Position numbers and translations under genes: made by a program
Notes under the pieces: generated by a model
Seen by the model: the letters and a program-made list of their open reading frames with translations, nothing else
Database searches by the model: none
Told to the model about the DNA's origin: nothing
Source of the DNA: Streptomyces chattanoogensis
GTDB lineage: Bacteria > Actinomycetota > Actinomycetes > Streptomycetales > Streptomycetaceae
Assembly: GCF_001294335.1 (NCBI RefSeq)
Contig: NZ_LGKG01000207.1
Location: 288,676-352,675 of the forward strand
Length of the DNA stretch: 64,000 nt
Reading direction: 5' to 3'
Shown here: in pieces, positions 8,723 through 17,080 of the stretch
How positions within the stretch are numbered: position 1 is the stretch's first letter
How the letters are laid out: every line of letters begins with the position of its first letter

Positions 8723-9340
8723 TCACTCCCCGGGCCCGTCCTCGGCCGCCACCTGCTTGAGGGTTCGGCCGCTGAGCACCGACCGGGCGCGGACCGGATC
8801 GGGCGTCCCGTGCCCGGACGCGCGGGTGTCGTTCTCCTTCACCAGCAGCCAGGACTCCCGCTCGCCCGGTTCCTCACCGGTACGGAAGCGGGTGAGCGCA
8901 TAGCCGCCGTGCAGCTTGCCGCCGTCGAGCCAGAAGGCGGCGTGGCCGTGCTCCAGGGCCTCCCCGAACGTGGCGGGCCGGCGCTTGCCCTTGGGCGGGA
9001 GGGGGCGGTAGGTGCCCCGGTCCCAGACGATCACGGTGCCCGCGCCGTACTCCCCCGCCGCGATGACGCCTTCGAACTCCCGGTATTCCAGCGGATGGTC
9101 CTCGGTGGGCAGGGCGAGCCGTTTGTCGTGCGGGTCGGCGGACGGGCCCTTGGGAACGGACCAGGACTTCAGTACGCCGTCGACCTCCAGCCGGAAGTCG
9201 AAGTGCAGCGTCGACGCGTCATGGATCTGCACGACGAAGCACGGCTCCTCACCGGCCGGCGCGCCCTCGCCGCGCGGCTCTTGCGTACGGTCGAAGCGCC
9301 GCTTGCGGCGGTATGCGGCCAGGCCCTGCTTGCCGCCCAT
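8723..9340 (-). CDS. LigD-type 3'-phosphoesterase domain protein (DNA polymerase/ligase-associated)
   Basis: A 205-residue stand-alone version of the phosphoesterase domain found at the N terminus of bacterial NHEJ ligase LigD. Conserved signatures are VVQIHDASTLHFDFRLE, a VPKGPSADPHDKRLALPTEDHP stretch (in pieces: SWSVPKGPS, LALPTEDHP) and GxYGAGTVIVWDRG. The family trims 3'-phosphates and ribonucleotides at DNA ends. The chosen start at 9340 follows AAAGGGGA by 5 bases; a GTG nine codons upstream is possible but has a poorer site. No Ku or ligase gene is adjacent. Confidence 0.88.
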   Translation of the reverse strand: MGGKQGLAAYRRKRRFDRTQEPRGEGAPAGEEPCFVVQIHDASTLHFDFRLEVDGVLKSWSVPKGPSADPHDKRLALPTEDHPLEYREFEGVIAAGEYGAGTVIVWDRGTYRPLPPKGKRRPATFGEALEHGHAAFWLDGGKLHGGYALTRFRTGEEPGERESWLLVKENDTRASGHGTPDPVRARSVLSGRTLKQVAAEDGPGE

Positions 9341-9415
9341 GGCCGTCCCCTTTCGCCGTTGCGCCACCTTTCACTCTCTCCGGTGCCGGCCCCCGCCGCA
9401 CCCGCACGGCAGGGA

Positions 9416-10420
9416 TCAAGCGCCCGGCCGGCGGAGGAACTGCGCGGCGGCATCGCGGTCGTGGGCGGGAACCACGGTCACGCTGCCGGGGAGGGCGTGC
9501 AGACGGTGGAGGGTGGCGAAGGCGGCATCACGGTCGGCGTCGACGAGCCGGCCGGGGAGGGGGGCCTTCTCCCTCAGGTGGGTGATCTGGGCGGTGTGCC
9601 AGGCGGCGTCGCCGGCGAGCAGCACCGAGCGGCCGCCGTCGAGGGCCAGGAGCACGCCGACGCTGCCGGGAGTGTGGCCGGGAAGCGCCACCAGGACGAC
9701 GGAGCCGTCGCCGAAGAGGTCGTGGCTCCGGGCGAAGGTGAGTACCGGGCGGTCGTCGAGTTCCCGGAAGGCGAAGGGGCGGCCGCCGAGGGGGCCGGTG
9801 ACCACGCCGAGCGGAGTGACGTCCGCGAGGGCGAAGTCCCGTTCGGCCCGGCTGGTGGTGACGGGGAGGGAGGAGGGGAGGTCGAGCAGCCCCGAGACAT
9901 GGTCCCAATGGAGGTGGGTGGGCAGCACCATGTCGATATCGGCCGGTGTCAGACCCACGGCTTCCAGCGCGTCGGGCATACCGGAGACCGGCCGGTCGGG
10001 GGTGACCAGCAGGCGCAGTGCGGTGGGCATGTCCCGCAGTACGCGGTCGTGGACGTTCGCGCACATCGCCGGGTCGACCAGGATCCTGGCCCGGGGGTGC
10101 TCCACGAGAAAGGTCGTCATGCCGAGATCGACCGTGACGGGCCGCCACACTCCTTCGGCCACCACGGCGCGTGGCGCCCGCTGGGTGCCCTGGATCAGGG
10201 CCGTGAGTCCGACCGTCCGGCTCGCCCGCGGCGCCCCCGCATCGACCAGCCGCGACAGCAGCCGGCGGTCCGGCCGCCGGGGCCTCAGCAGCCGCCCCGG
10301 CGTGGCCGCCAGCGCCCGGCAGCACGCGCCCGCAGCGGCCAGCTCTCCGATGTGCCGGGCACCGACCGGTTCCGAATCCGCGGCGTTCCCGCCCTCTGAG
10401 CTCCTGCCCTCACAGTGCAT
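9416..10420 (-). CDS. MBL-fold metallo-hydrolase
   Basis: A 334-residue metallo-beta-lactamase-fold enzyme with the zinc motif THLHWDH, a later HTPGS His (VALPGHTPGSVGV), the metal-bridging Asp in LLAGDAAWHT and a final His in VVPAHD. The N-terminal 75 residues are Arg/Ala-rich and precede the hydrolase fold. The family includes lactonases, glyoxalases and other hydrolases; the substrate cannot be given. It is monocistronic, with a 255-base gap to the divergent HAD gene. Confidence 0.88.
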   Translation of the reverse strand: MHCEGRSSEGGNAADSEPVGARHIGELAAAGACCRALAATPGRLLRPRRPDRRLLSRLVDAGAPRASRTVGLTALIQGTQRAPRAVVAEGVWRPVTVDLGMTTFLVEHPRARILVDPAMCANVHDRVLRDMPTALRLLVTPDRPVSGMPDALEAVGLTPADIDMVLPTHLHWDHVSGLLDLPSSLPVTTSRAERDFALADVTPLGVVTGPLGGRPFAFRELDDRPVLTFARSHDLFGDGSVVLVALPGHTPGSVGVLLALDGGRSVLLAGDAAWHTAQITHLREKAPLPGRLVDADRDAAFATLHRLHALPGSVTVVPAHDRDAAAQFLRRPGA

Positions 10421-10675
10421 CTGCCCGGCCTTTCCTTGCCCCTGGCGTCCCCTGACGTTCCGTCACCTACCGGCGTTTCGCCATATGGAATCACCTTCTC
10501 ATGATGCGGGCCGGGGAACGGCGCGGGGAGGTCGCGCCCGGACCGGCCCGGCGCCCCGGCCGCCCGCCCGTGCCTCCCCGCGCTGGCGCGCCCCCTGCCG
10601 GAAGTCGTGGTGCCATGGAGGGAAAGCCCGGCGAGGAGACCCGGCAAGGAGGCTCTGACGAGGGGGTTCGTCATC

Positions 10676-11437
10676 ATGAGCGGCGCGCCGTCCCCGGCCG
10701 CGTGCCTGCGTTCGCTGCGGGCCGTGGTCTTCGACACCGACGGGGTGATCACCGACTCCGCCCGGGAGCACGCGGCGGCCTGGAAGGGCGCCTTCGACGC
10801 CGCTCTGGCGGCCGTCGGCGGTCAGCGGCCGTTCGACCCGCAGGCGGAGTACCTCCGGTACGTCGACGGACGCTCCCGGCAGGACGGGGCGGCCGCGTTC
10901 CTCGCCTCCCGGGGTGTGCGGCTGCCGCTCGGGGAGCCGGACGACGCACCGGGTACGGGCACCGTTCGGGCGGTCGCGGCCCGCAAGGACGAGCTGTTCA
11001 CGGCCGGTCTGCGCCGGGGCGGGGTGACCGCCTGGCCGGGCACGGTGCGGCTGCTGGAAGTGCTGCGGCGCGAGCGGGTGCCGTGTGCCGCCGTATCCGC
11101 CTCCCGGCATGCCACCGAGCTCCTCTCGGCGACGGGGGTGTGCGCGCTCCTCGAGACCGTGGTGGACGGTAACGAGGCGCATCGGCTGGGGCTTCCGGGC
11201 AAGCCGGATCCCGCGCTCTTCCTGGAGGCGGCCCGGCGGCTGGGGGTGCCGGCCGGGGACAGCGCCGTGGTGGAGGACGCGCTGGCCGGCGTCGAGGCCG
11301 GACGGCGGGGCGGGTTCGCACTGGTGGTGGGTGTGGACCGCACGAACAGCCCGGCTCGCGCGGCCGAGATGCGCCGCAGCGGCGCGGATCTGGTCGTCGC
11401 CGACCCGGGCGAACTGCTGACCTGCGGGGAGGGCTGA
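10676..11437 (+). CDS. HAD superfamily beta-phosphoglucomutase-like hydrolase
   Basis: A 253-residue HAD enzyme with the nucleophile motif FDTDGVITDS near residue 19 (the usual mutase form is DLDG), a cap domain, the SASRHA motif II, Lys in GLPGKPDPALF and motif IV VVEDALAGVEAG. Paired with a GH65 phosphorylase, it would convert the beta-glucose 1-phosphate released by that enzyme to glucose 6-phosphate. The start is set by an AGGGGGT site 8 bases before 10676. Its stop overlaps the next ATG by one base. Confidence 0.87.
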   Translation: MSGAPSPAACLRSLRAVVFDTDGVITDSAREHAAAWKGAFDAALAAVGGQRPFDPQAEYLRYVDGRSRQDGAAAFLASRGVRLPLGEPDDAPGTGTVRAVAARKDELFTAGLRRGGVTAWPGTVRLLEVLRRERVPCAAVSASRHATELLSATGVCALLETVVDGNEAHRLGLPGKPDPALFLEAARRLGVPAGDSAVVEDALAGVEAGRRGGFALVVGVDRTNSPARAAEMRRSGADLVVADPGELLTCGEG

Positions 11438-13866
11438 TGGACTCGGGCTGGACCTGGTCGTACGAGGGCTACGACCCGAAGACGGAGCGGCTGCGGGAGA
11501 CGCTGTGCACGCTCGGCAACGGGTACTTCGCCACGCGGGGCGCCGCGACCGAGACGCTCACCGGCCCGTCGCACTACCCGGGCACCTACGCGGCGGGCTG
11601 CTACAACCGGCTGACCTCCACCGTGGCGGGCCGGCAGGTCGAGAACGAGGACATGGTCAATCTGCCGAACTGGCTGCCGCTGCGCTACCGCATGCGTCCC
11701 TCGGGCGCGCCTCCGGGTCCGTGGCTGTCCCCGGACCACGAACAGCTCGCGGAGTACCGGCAGACGCTGGATCTGCGGCACGGCACGCTGACGCGCTGGT
11801 CGACGTACGAGGACGGGGACGGGCGCCGGCTGAAGGTGAAGCAGACCCGGTTCGTCCATATGGAAGATCCTCATCTGGCCGCGCTGCGCACGCTGTTCAC
11901 CGCCGACGGATGGGCCGGTGAGGTCGAGGTGTCGACGGGGATCGACGGCGATGTCCACAACCACGGGGTGGCGCGATACCGGGCGCTGGCCAGCCGGCAC
12001 CTCGGCGACTGGGAATGCGGGCGCGAGGGCGGCGACACGGTGTGGCTGAGCTGCCGCACCCTCGACTCGGACGTCCGGATCGCGCTGGCCGCCCGGGTCC
12101 AGGTGGGCTCGGGGCGCGGCGTGCCCCCTCGTACGACGGCGCACACGGCGCACGCGATCGGCCAGCGGCTGCGGCTGCCCGTCCTGGGGACCGGGGGAAC
12201 CGCCGTCGTCGACAAGACGGTCACCTTGTACACCTCACGCGACCCGGCGATCGGCAGTCCGCTGGAGGCGGCCGTGGACGGCGCGCTCGCGGCCCCGGAG
12301 TTCCCCCGGCTGCTGGCCACGCACCGCGCCGCCTGGGAGCACCTGTGGCAGCGGGCGGATCTGGAGGTGCCCGGGGAGGCGGGCGGCATCCTGCGGCTGC
12401 ATCTCTTCCATGTGCTGCAGACGCTCTCGCCGCACACCGCCGAGCTGGACGTGGGCGTACCGGCGCGCGGGCTGCACGGCGAGGCGTACCGCGGACATGT
12501 CTTCTGGGACGAGCTGTTCGTGCTGCCGTTCCTGAATCTGCACCTCCCGGAGGTCTCCCGGGCGCTGCTCGACTACCGGCACCGGCGGCTGCCCGCGGCC
12601 TGCCGGGCGGCGCGCGAGGCGGGCCGGACGGGGGCGATGTACCCGTGGCAGAGCGGCAGCGACGGCCGCGAGGAGACGCAGCAGATGCATCTCAACCCGC
12701 GTTCGGGGCGCTGGCTGCCGGACCATTCGCATCTGCAGCACCATGTCGGCTCGGCGGTCGCGTACAACATCTGGCAGTACTGCCAGGCCAGCGGCGACAC
12801 GGAATTCCTCTACGGCCACGGCGCGGAGATGCTGCTGCAGATCGCCCGGTTCTGGGCGGACTGTGCGGCCTGGGACCCGGCCATCGGCCGGTATCGCATC
12901 CGTGGGGTCGTCGGGCCGGACGAGTACCACGACGGCTATCCGGACGCGGCGGAACCGGGGCTGGACGACAACGCGTACACCAACGTCACCGCCGCCTGGG
13001 TGCTGATGCGGGCACTCGACCTCGGCCGGACGCTGCCCGAGGCGTGCCGCCGGGAGCTGTGCGAGCGCAAGCACCTGGGCGAGGAGGACCTGGCGCGCTG
13101 GGAGGACATCGCGCACCGGCTGTACGTGCCGTACGACAGGGGCGTCATCAGCCAGTTCGCGGGCTACCAGGAGCTGCGGGAACTCGACTGGGCGGGGTAT
13201 CGCGGACGGTACGGCGACATCCGGCGGCTGGACCGGATCCTGGAGGCGGAGGGCGACACCGTCAACCGCTACCAGGCCTCCAAACAGGCCGATGTGCTGA
13301 TGCTCGGCTATCTCTTCTCGCCGGGCGAACTCACCAAGGTCTTCCGGCAGCTGGGCTATGCGCTCGACGACGACATCTGGCGCCACACCGTCGAGTACTA
13401 CCTGTGCCGTACGAGCCACGGCTCGACGCTGAGCGCCCTGGTGCACGCCTGGGTGCTGTCTCGGGTACGGCACAACGCCGCCTGGTCGTACTGCGAGGAG
13501 GCGCTGACCGGCGATGTGGCGGACCTCCAGGGCGGCACCACCACGGAGGGCATCCACCTGGGCGCGATGGCGGGCACCCTCGATCTCGTCCAGCGCGGTA
13601 TGACGGGCCTGGAGACCCGCGACGGTGCGCTGTGGCTGGCACCGGCGCCGCTCCCGCAGCTCTCGAAGTTCGCGGTACGGATCCGCTACCGGCGGCACTG
13701 GGACATCGGCCTGCAGCTGCGGGCGGAGCGCGTACGGGTAGCCGTCCCGGACGGCGGCAACGGGCCGGTCCATGTGCGGCTCGGCGGGCGGCTGTTCACG
13801 GTCGCGCCCGGTACGACCCGGTGGCTCGACCTCCCGACGTGCGTCGCCGGATACCCGACCCAATGA
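11437..13866 (+). CDS. Glycoside hydrolase family 65 disaccharide phosphorylase
   Basis: An 809-residue GH65 enzyme of the kojibiose/trehalose/maltose phosphorylase type. An N-terminal beta-sandwich (residues about 1-290) leads into an (alpha/alpha)6 barrel. The catalytic acid is E496 in GVVGPDEYH, and the barrel shows YRGHVFWDEL and MYPWQSGSDGREE. A C-terminal beta domain follows. Substrate choice among alpha-glucosyl disaccharides cannot be read here. It is fused by a one-base overlap to the HAD gene; in Mycobacterium tuberculosis OtsB1 (Rv2006), HAD and GH65-like parts occur in one polypeptide, so this is the separated arrangement. Confidence 0.92.
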   Translation: MDSGWTWSYEGYDPKTERLRETLCTLGNGYFATRGAATETLTGPSHYPGTYAAGCYNRLTSTVAGRQVENEDMVNLPNWLPLRYRMRPSGAPPGPWLSPDHEQLAEYRQTLDLRHGTLTRWSTYEDGDGRRLKVKQTRFVHMEDPHLAALRTLFTADGWAGEVEVSTGIDGDVHNHGVARYRALASRHLGDWECGREGGDTVWLSCRTLDSDVRIALAARVQVGSGRGVPPRTTAHTAHAIGQRLRLPVLGTGGTAVVDKTVTLYTSRDPAIGSPLEAAVDGALAAPEFPRLLATHRAAWEHLWQRADLEVPGEAGGILRLHLFHVLQTLSPHTAELDVGVPARGLHGEAYRGHVFWDELFVLPFLNLHLPEVSRALLDYRHRRLPAACRAAREAGRTGAMYPWQSGSDGREETQQMHLNPRSGRWLPDHSHLQHHVGSAVAYNIWQYCQASGDTEFLYGHGAEMLLQIARFWADCAAWDPAIGRYRIRGVVGPDEYHDGYPDAAEPGLDDNAYTNVTAAWVLMRALDLGRTLPEACRRELCERKHLGEEDLARWEDIAHRLYVPYDRGVISQFAGYQELRELDWAGYRGRYGDIRRLDRILEAEGDTVNRYQASKQADVLMLGYLFSPGELTKVFRQLGYALDDDIWRHTVEYYLCRTSHGSTLSALVHAWVLSRVRHNAAWSYCEEALTGDVADLQGGTTTEGIHLGAMAGTLDLVQRGMTGLETRDGALWLAPAPLPQLSKFAVRIRYRRHWDIGLQLRAERVRVAVPDGGNGPVHVRLGGRLFTVAPGTTRWLDLPTCVAGYPTQ

Positions 13867-13920
13867 GGTCGCCCGATGATCCGGACCCGATGAGCCCGGC
13901 CCAGGAGAAAGGAACCTGTC

Positions 13921-14433
13921 ATGACCGCCAGCACGGACCTCCTCGTCGATGCCTTCGGGCGTATCCGGGAGACCGTCGACGATGTGCTCTCCGGACTCGG
14001 CACCGACGAACTCGCCGCCCGTCTCGACGACGACGCCAATTCGATCGGCTGGCTCGTCTGGCATCTCACCCGCATCCAGGACGACCACATCGCCGACGCG
14101 GCCGGCGCCGAGCAGATATGGACCTCACAGGGCTGGTACGAACGGTTCGGCCTGCCCTTCGCGGACTTCGACACCGGTTTCGGCCACTCCTCCGATGACG
14201 TGGCGGCCGTCCAGGGCATCACCCGGCAGCTGCTGAACGGCTACCACGAGGCGGTGCACGACAACACGGTCCACTACCTGAAGGGGCTGCACGTCAAGGA
14301 CCTGGAAGAGATCGTCGACCAGGGCTGGGCGCCGCCGGTCACCCTGGGGGTGCGGCTGATCAGCGTGATCTCGGACGATCTGCAGCATGCGGGGCAGGCC
14401 GCGTTCATCCGGGGGGTGCTGCGGCGCGGCTAG
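13921..14433 (+). CDS. DinB/DUF664-type putative mycothiol-dependent enzyme
   Basis: A 170-residue four-helix DinB-like protein. The likely metal triad is His in SIGWLVWHLTR, His in NGYHEAVHDN, and His in DDLQHAGQAAFIRG, the pattern of the mycothiol transferase/DUF664 group. It probably acts on small thiol conjugates; the substrate is unknown. An AGAAAGGA site precedes the ATG. The TAG stop shares its last base with the left inverted repeat of the adjoining transposon-like element, so the 3' end of this gene is the element's insertion edge. The protein ends in a normal-looking position and seems intact. Confidence 0.85.
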   Translation: MTASTDLLVDAFGRIRETVDDVLSGLGTDELAARLDDDANSIGWLVWHLTRIQDDHIADAAGAEQIWTSQGWYERFGLPFADFDTGFGHSSDDVAAVQGITRQLLNGYHEAVHDNTVHYLKGLHVKDLEEIVDQGWAPPVTLGVRLISVISDDLQHAGQAAFIRGVLRRG

Positions 14434-14454
14434 TGCTGTGACCGGAAACGATCA
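14433..14454 (+). repeat. Left terminal inverted repeat
   Basis: 22 bases, perfectly complementary to 15496-15517. The first G is also the last base of the TAG stop of the DinB-type gene. Complementarity stops abruptly on both sides, as expected for transposon ends. Confidence 0.8.
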
Positions 14455-14524
14455 GCGGGCGGGTTCTGGTCGGCCCTGTGCCGGTTGGATGTGACGACAC
14501 GTCCGATCGGTGCGGGGAGGCGGG

Positions 14525-14684
14525 ATGGCGCAACCGGTCAGGGCCCGGAGGCTGTCAGAGCAGGAGGGGCAGAAGCTGCAGCGGATCGTGCGCCGGGGCA
14601 GCTGCCCAGCGGCGCGAACGCGCCCGCGCCCGCAGCGAGAAAGGCGTCCGATGGGGCGGCCGACCACTGGCCATCCCGGCCTGA
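14525..14684 (+). pseudogene. Internally deleted IS630 family transposase remnant
   Basis: From ATG 14525 the frame reads MAQPVRARRLSEQEGQKLQR and on to IVRRGS at 14602, matching the N terminus of Streptomyces IS630-type transposases. In another frame, about 14595-14684 reads AAQRRERARARSEKGVRWGG and then RPLAIPA before a stop, matching the C terminus of the same family. About 300 codons, including the DDE catalytic core, are missing and the two ends are joined out of frame. The remnant cannot make transposase. Confidence 0.75.
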
Positions 14685-14709
14685 CCCCGCACATTGCGGC
14701 TTGTGCCCG

Positions 14710-15405
14710 TTACCGACCGAGGTCGGCGCGGACGAGACGGAATGCGGCGGCCGGGTCCGTGGCGCGCGTGACCGTTCGGCCCACGACGACATGGGAGGCC
14801 CCGGCAGCGATGGCAGCACGCGGCGTCCCGGAGCGGGCATGCTCGCCCGATGATTCACCGGGCAGTGCGACTCCCGGCGTGACGATCAGGCCATCGGCAC
14901 CCAGCACGCTCCGCAAGGCCGCCACGTCCTGCGGTGAGGCGATCAGACCGTGGCAGCCGACCCTGGCCGCCAACTGAGCCAACCGGAGCACCTGCTCCTG
15001 CGCCGAATCACCGACGCCGATGTCGGCAAGATCCCCGTCGGTCATGCTGGTGACCACGGTCAAGGCAAGCACGCGCAGGTCAGGGAAGTCGCGGGCGGCA
15101 TTGACGGCGGCAGTCATGATGCCCACACCGCCCATGCTGTGCACGGTCACCATGGAGACACCGAGAGCTCCTGCGGCTCGGACCGCACCAGCAACCGAGT
15201 GGGGGATCTCGAAGAGCTTGAGGTCCAGGAAGACCTCCTTGCCCTGCGCAACGAGATGCTTGATGAAGTCGGGGCCAACCGCGGTGAGCAGTTCCAGGCC
15301 GACCTTGTAGAAACGGCACTCGTCGCCCAGCCCCTCGACGATGTCGTCAGCGGTTGCCCGGTTGTCACAGTCCAAGGCGACGATGATCTGGCCGGTCGGC
15401 TCCAC
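14710..15405 (-). CDS. pyrF: Orotidine 5'-phosphate decarboxylase, enterobacterial-like (type 1) form, passenger gene
   Basis: A 231-residue OMP decarboxylase barrel: IIVALDCDN at the first strand, FYKVGLELL, FLDLKLFEIPHSV, VTVHSMGG, and the phosphate-gripping VTPGVAL and GASHVVVGRTVT. It would make UMP from OMP. Type 1 enzymes normally have DxKxxD; here the last residue of that motif is Glu (DLKLFE), so activity needs checking. Streptomycetes normally use a longer type 2 PyrF, so this looks like a second, acquired copy. The start is taken as GTG 15405; no strong ribosome site is seen. It uses more A/T-ending codons (GCT, GTT, GCA, CGA) than its neighbours and lies inside an IS630-type element. 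Confidence 0.82.
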   Translation of the reverse strand: MEPTGQIIVALDCDNRATADDIVEGLGDECRFYKVGLELLTAVGPDFIKHLVAQGKEVFLDLKLFEIPHSVAGAVRAAGALGVSMVTVHSMGGVGIMTAAVNAARDFPDLRVLALTVVTSMTDGDLADIGVGDSAQEQVLRLAQLAARVGCHGLIASPQDVAALRSVLGADGLIVTPGVALPGESSGEHARSGTPRAAIAAGASHVVVGRTVTRATDPAAAFRLVRADLGR

Positions 15406-15495
15406 GACGTCATTGTGCCGCCACCTCAACCGCTGCACATCACCAGGGCCCCCATCAGACCGGCCATCCACAGCCGGCACGCCTGCGCACCCCGG

Positions 15496-15517
15496 TGATC
15501 GTTTCCGGTCACAGCAC
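15496..15517 (-). repeat. Right terminal inverted repeat
   Basis: Exact reverse complement of 14433-14454. It lies 91 bases upstream of the pyrF start and 55 bases before the next gene. The adjacent outside bases are CAGG, with no TA target copy. Confidence 0.8.
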
Positions 15518-15571
15518 CAGGCGGTTTCGTTCGGACCACTGCTGAGCGAGGTTGTTGTTGATGATGCTCCT

Positions 15572-16173
15572 GTGGCTCATCGCATCAGCACCCTGATCTC
15601 GGCTTTCGGGCTCCTCGCCGGCCTGGGGCTTCTCATGTGTGCCGCCTGCGCACTCGTGCGAGAGCGGCACAAGGAACGGGACGGGACGCCGGACGACAAG
15701 CCCGACAGGTGGTACGTCTGGGGTGAAGGGACCGTATTCCGACGGCCTGCCGACAAGGGCATGCTGGTCAACGGCCTTGCCGGCCCGGCCATGAAGCGGT
15801 TGTTCGCGCGCATTGCCGCGTGGGATCCCGACTGGGCACCACCGCCGCCCGCCGATCCCGGTGTCGAGATGTCGTGGGGGGGGACCCTGTGGTGGTGGAC
15901 GGCCCATGGGTGATCTTCACCTTCGGCACCGAACGGGAGATCCGAGCCTTCGTGGACCGCTACGAGGACGTGCACGGAATGCTGCGTGCATCCCGCGTGC
16001 GCGGACCGCTCGGCGGTGATCCGAATGAGACGGCCCAGGGCCGGTCCGGCGGATCAGGGCCTAGCGCGGCCGGGGAATCAGCGGCCCGCCGGGCGTGCTG
16101 GAGGCGCGTATCACCAGTTGCGGGGCGAGCCGTACGGCGCGGCGGGAGCCGGGGGCGCCGGGGCGGTGGGTGA
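15572..16173 (+). pseudogene. Small membrane-anchored protein gene broken at an 8-G run
   Basis: From GTG 15572 the product starts with an N-terminal membrane segment (ISAFGLLAGLGLLMCAACAL) and a soluble part ending near VEMSWGG. The frame then closes at 15913, but coding character continues one frame over (VVVDGPWVIFTFGTEREIRA, then FVDRYEDVHG) to a stop at 16173. The switch lies at eight consecutive Gs (15876-15883); nine or six Gs would restore one open frame. It may be a sequencing error, a true frameshift or a phase-variable gene. The far 3' end overlaps the opposing LacI gene, so its real end is uncertain. Function unknown. Confidence 0.55.
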
Positions 16174-17080
16174 GCAACCGGGTGGCCTCGGCGGCCAGTT
16201 CGGCGACGGGCTGGCGGACGGTGGTCAGGGCCGGGTCGGCGAGGCCCGCCAGGGGGATGTCGTCGAAGCCGGTGACGGCGATCTCGCCGGGGACGTCCGC
16301 GCCCAGCTGGCGCAGCCGCTGGAGCGCGCCGACGGCGATGAGGTCGTTGGCACAGACGAGGGCGTCCGGCCGGGCGGGCCAGATGCGGTCGACGGCGGCG
16401 CGGCCCCACTCCACGGAGAAGTCGCCGAGCTCGATGCGGGCGGCCGCCTCCGGGCCGAAGGCGGCGGCCCCCGCTTCGTACGCCGTCCGCCGCTCGACGG
16501 CCGCGGACGCGGTCCCGGCGGCGCCCACGAAGCAGGGGCGGCGGCGGCCCGTGGCGGCCAGATGCTCCAGTACGAGGGCCATTCCGGCGGCGTTGTCGAC
16601 GGCGACCGAGTCGGCGACGCCGGGGCCGCAGCCGCGGTCGAGCAGCACCAGCGGCACCCGGGCGGCCGCGTCCGCCACCGCGTCCCGGCTGCGGTGCTCG
16701 TCGACGGGTATGAGGAACAGCGCATCGACCTGGCGGTCCAGGAGGGCGCCGATCCGGGCGGCCTCGGTCAGCGGGTCGTCGTCGCAGTCGGCGAGCAGTA
16801 CGGCGCGGCCCCCGGCGTGCAGGGCGTGCTCCAACTCCCGTACGAGGGAAGGGAAGAAGGGGTTGGTGATCTGCGGCAGGACGAGGCCGACGGTGCCGGT
16901 GGAGCGGCTGCGCAGGGCGCGGGCGACCTGGTTGGGGCGGTAGCCGAGGCGTTCGGCGGCCTCCCGCACCGTACGGGCGGTCTCGGCGCCGACCGGGCGG
17001 GTGCCGGCCAGGACCCGGGAGACGGTGGCGATGGAGCAGCCGGACGCCCGGGCGACGTCCTTCAAGGTCACTTCGGCCAC
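16061..17080 (-). CDS. LacI family transcriptional regulator
   Basis: A 339-residue repressor with an N-terminal LacI HTH (VTLKDVARASGCSIATVSRV) and hinge helix (NQVARALRSR), then a periplasmic-binding-like sensor domain (TGTVGLVLPQITNPFFPSLV to the end). The start is GTG 17080, with AAAAGGGG 9 bases upstream. It is divergent from the nucleoside hydrolase/MFS operon and probably represses it in the absence of a nucleoside or sugar ligand. The C-terminal end overlaps the frameshifted membrane-protein gene on the other strand. Confidence 0.92.
   Translation of the reverse strand: MAEVTLKDVARASGCSIATVSRVLAGTRPVGAETARTVREAAERLGYRPNQVARALRSRSTGTVGLVLPQITNPFFPSLVRELEHALHAGGRAVLLADCDDDPLTEAARIGALLDRQVDALFLIPVDEHRSRDAVADAAARVPLVLLDRGCGPGVADSVAVDNAAGMALVLEHLAATGRRRPCFVGAAGTASAAVERRTAYEAGAAAFGPEAAARIELGDFSVEWGRAAVDRIWPARPDALVCANDLIAVGALQRLRQLGADVPGEIAVTGFDDIPLAGLADPALTTVRQPVAELAAEATRLLTHRPGAPGSRRAVRLAPQLVIRASSTPGGPLIPRPR

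Larger units (their letters stand above)
14433..15517. mobile_element. IS630-derived element carrying pyrF, with perfect 22-bp terminal inverted repeats
   Basis: The segment is bounded by exact inverted copies of a 22-base sequence starting GTGCTGTGACCGG (14433-14454 and 15496-15517). It holds an internally deleted IS630-type transposase and an antisense orotidine phosphate decarboxylase gene. A TA dinucleotide, the IS630 target, abuts the left end (14431-14432), but the right flank begins CA, so a target duplication is not intact. The core is a transposase-less derivative with a passenger gene. It could move only if a related IS630 transposase acts on it elsewhere in the genome. Confidence 0.7.

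Noticed and set aside
14433..15517. Intact insertion sequence
   Set aside because: The transposase has lost its catalytic core and is out of frame, and the right flank lacks the TA target copy.
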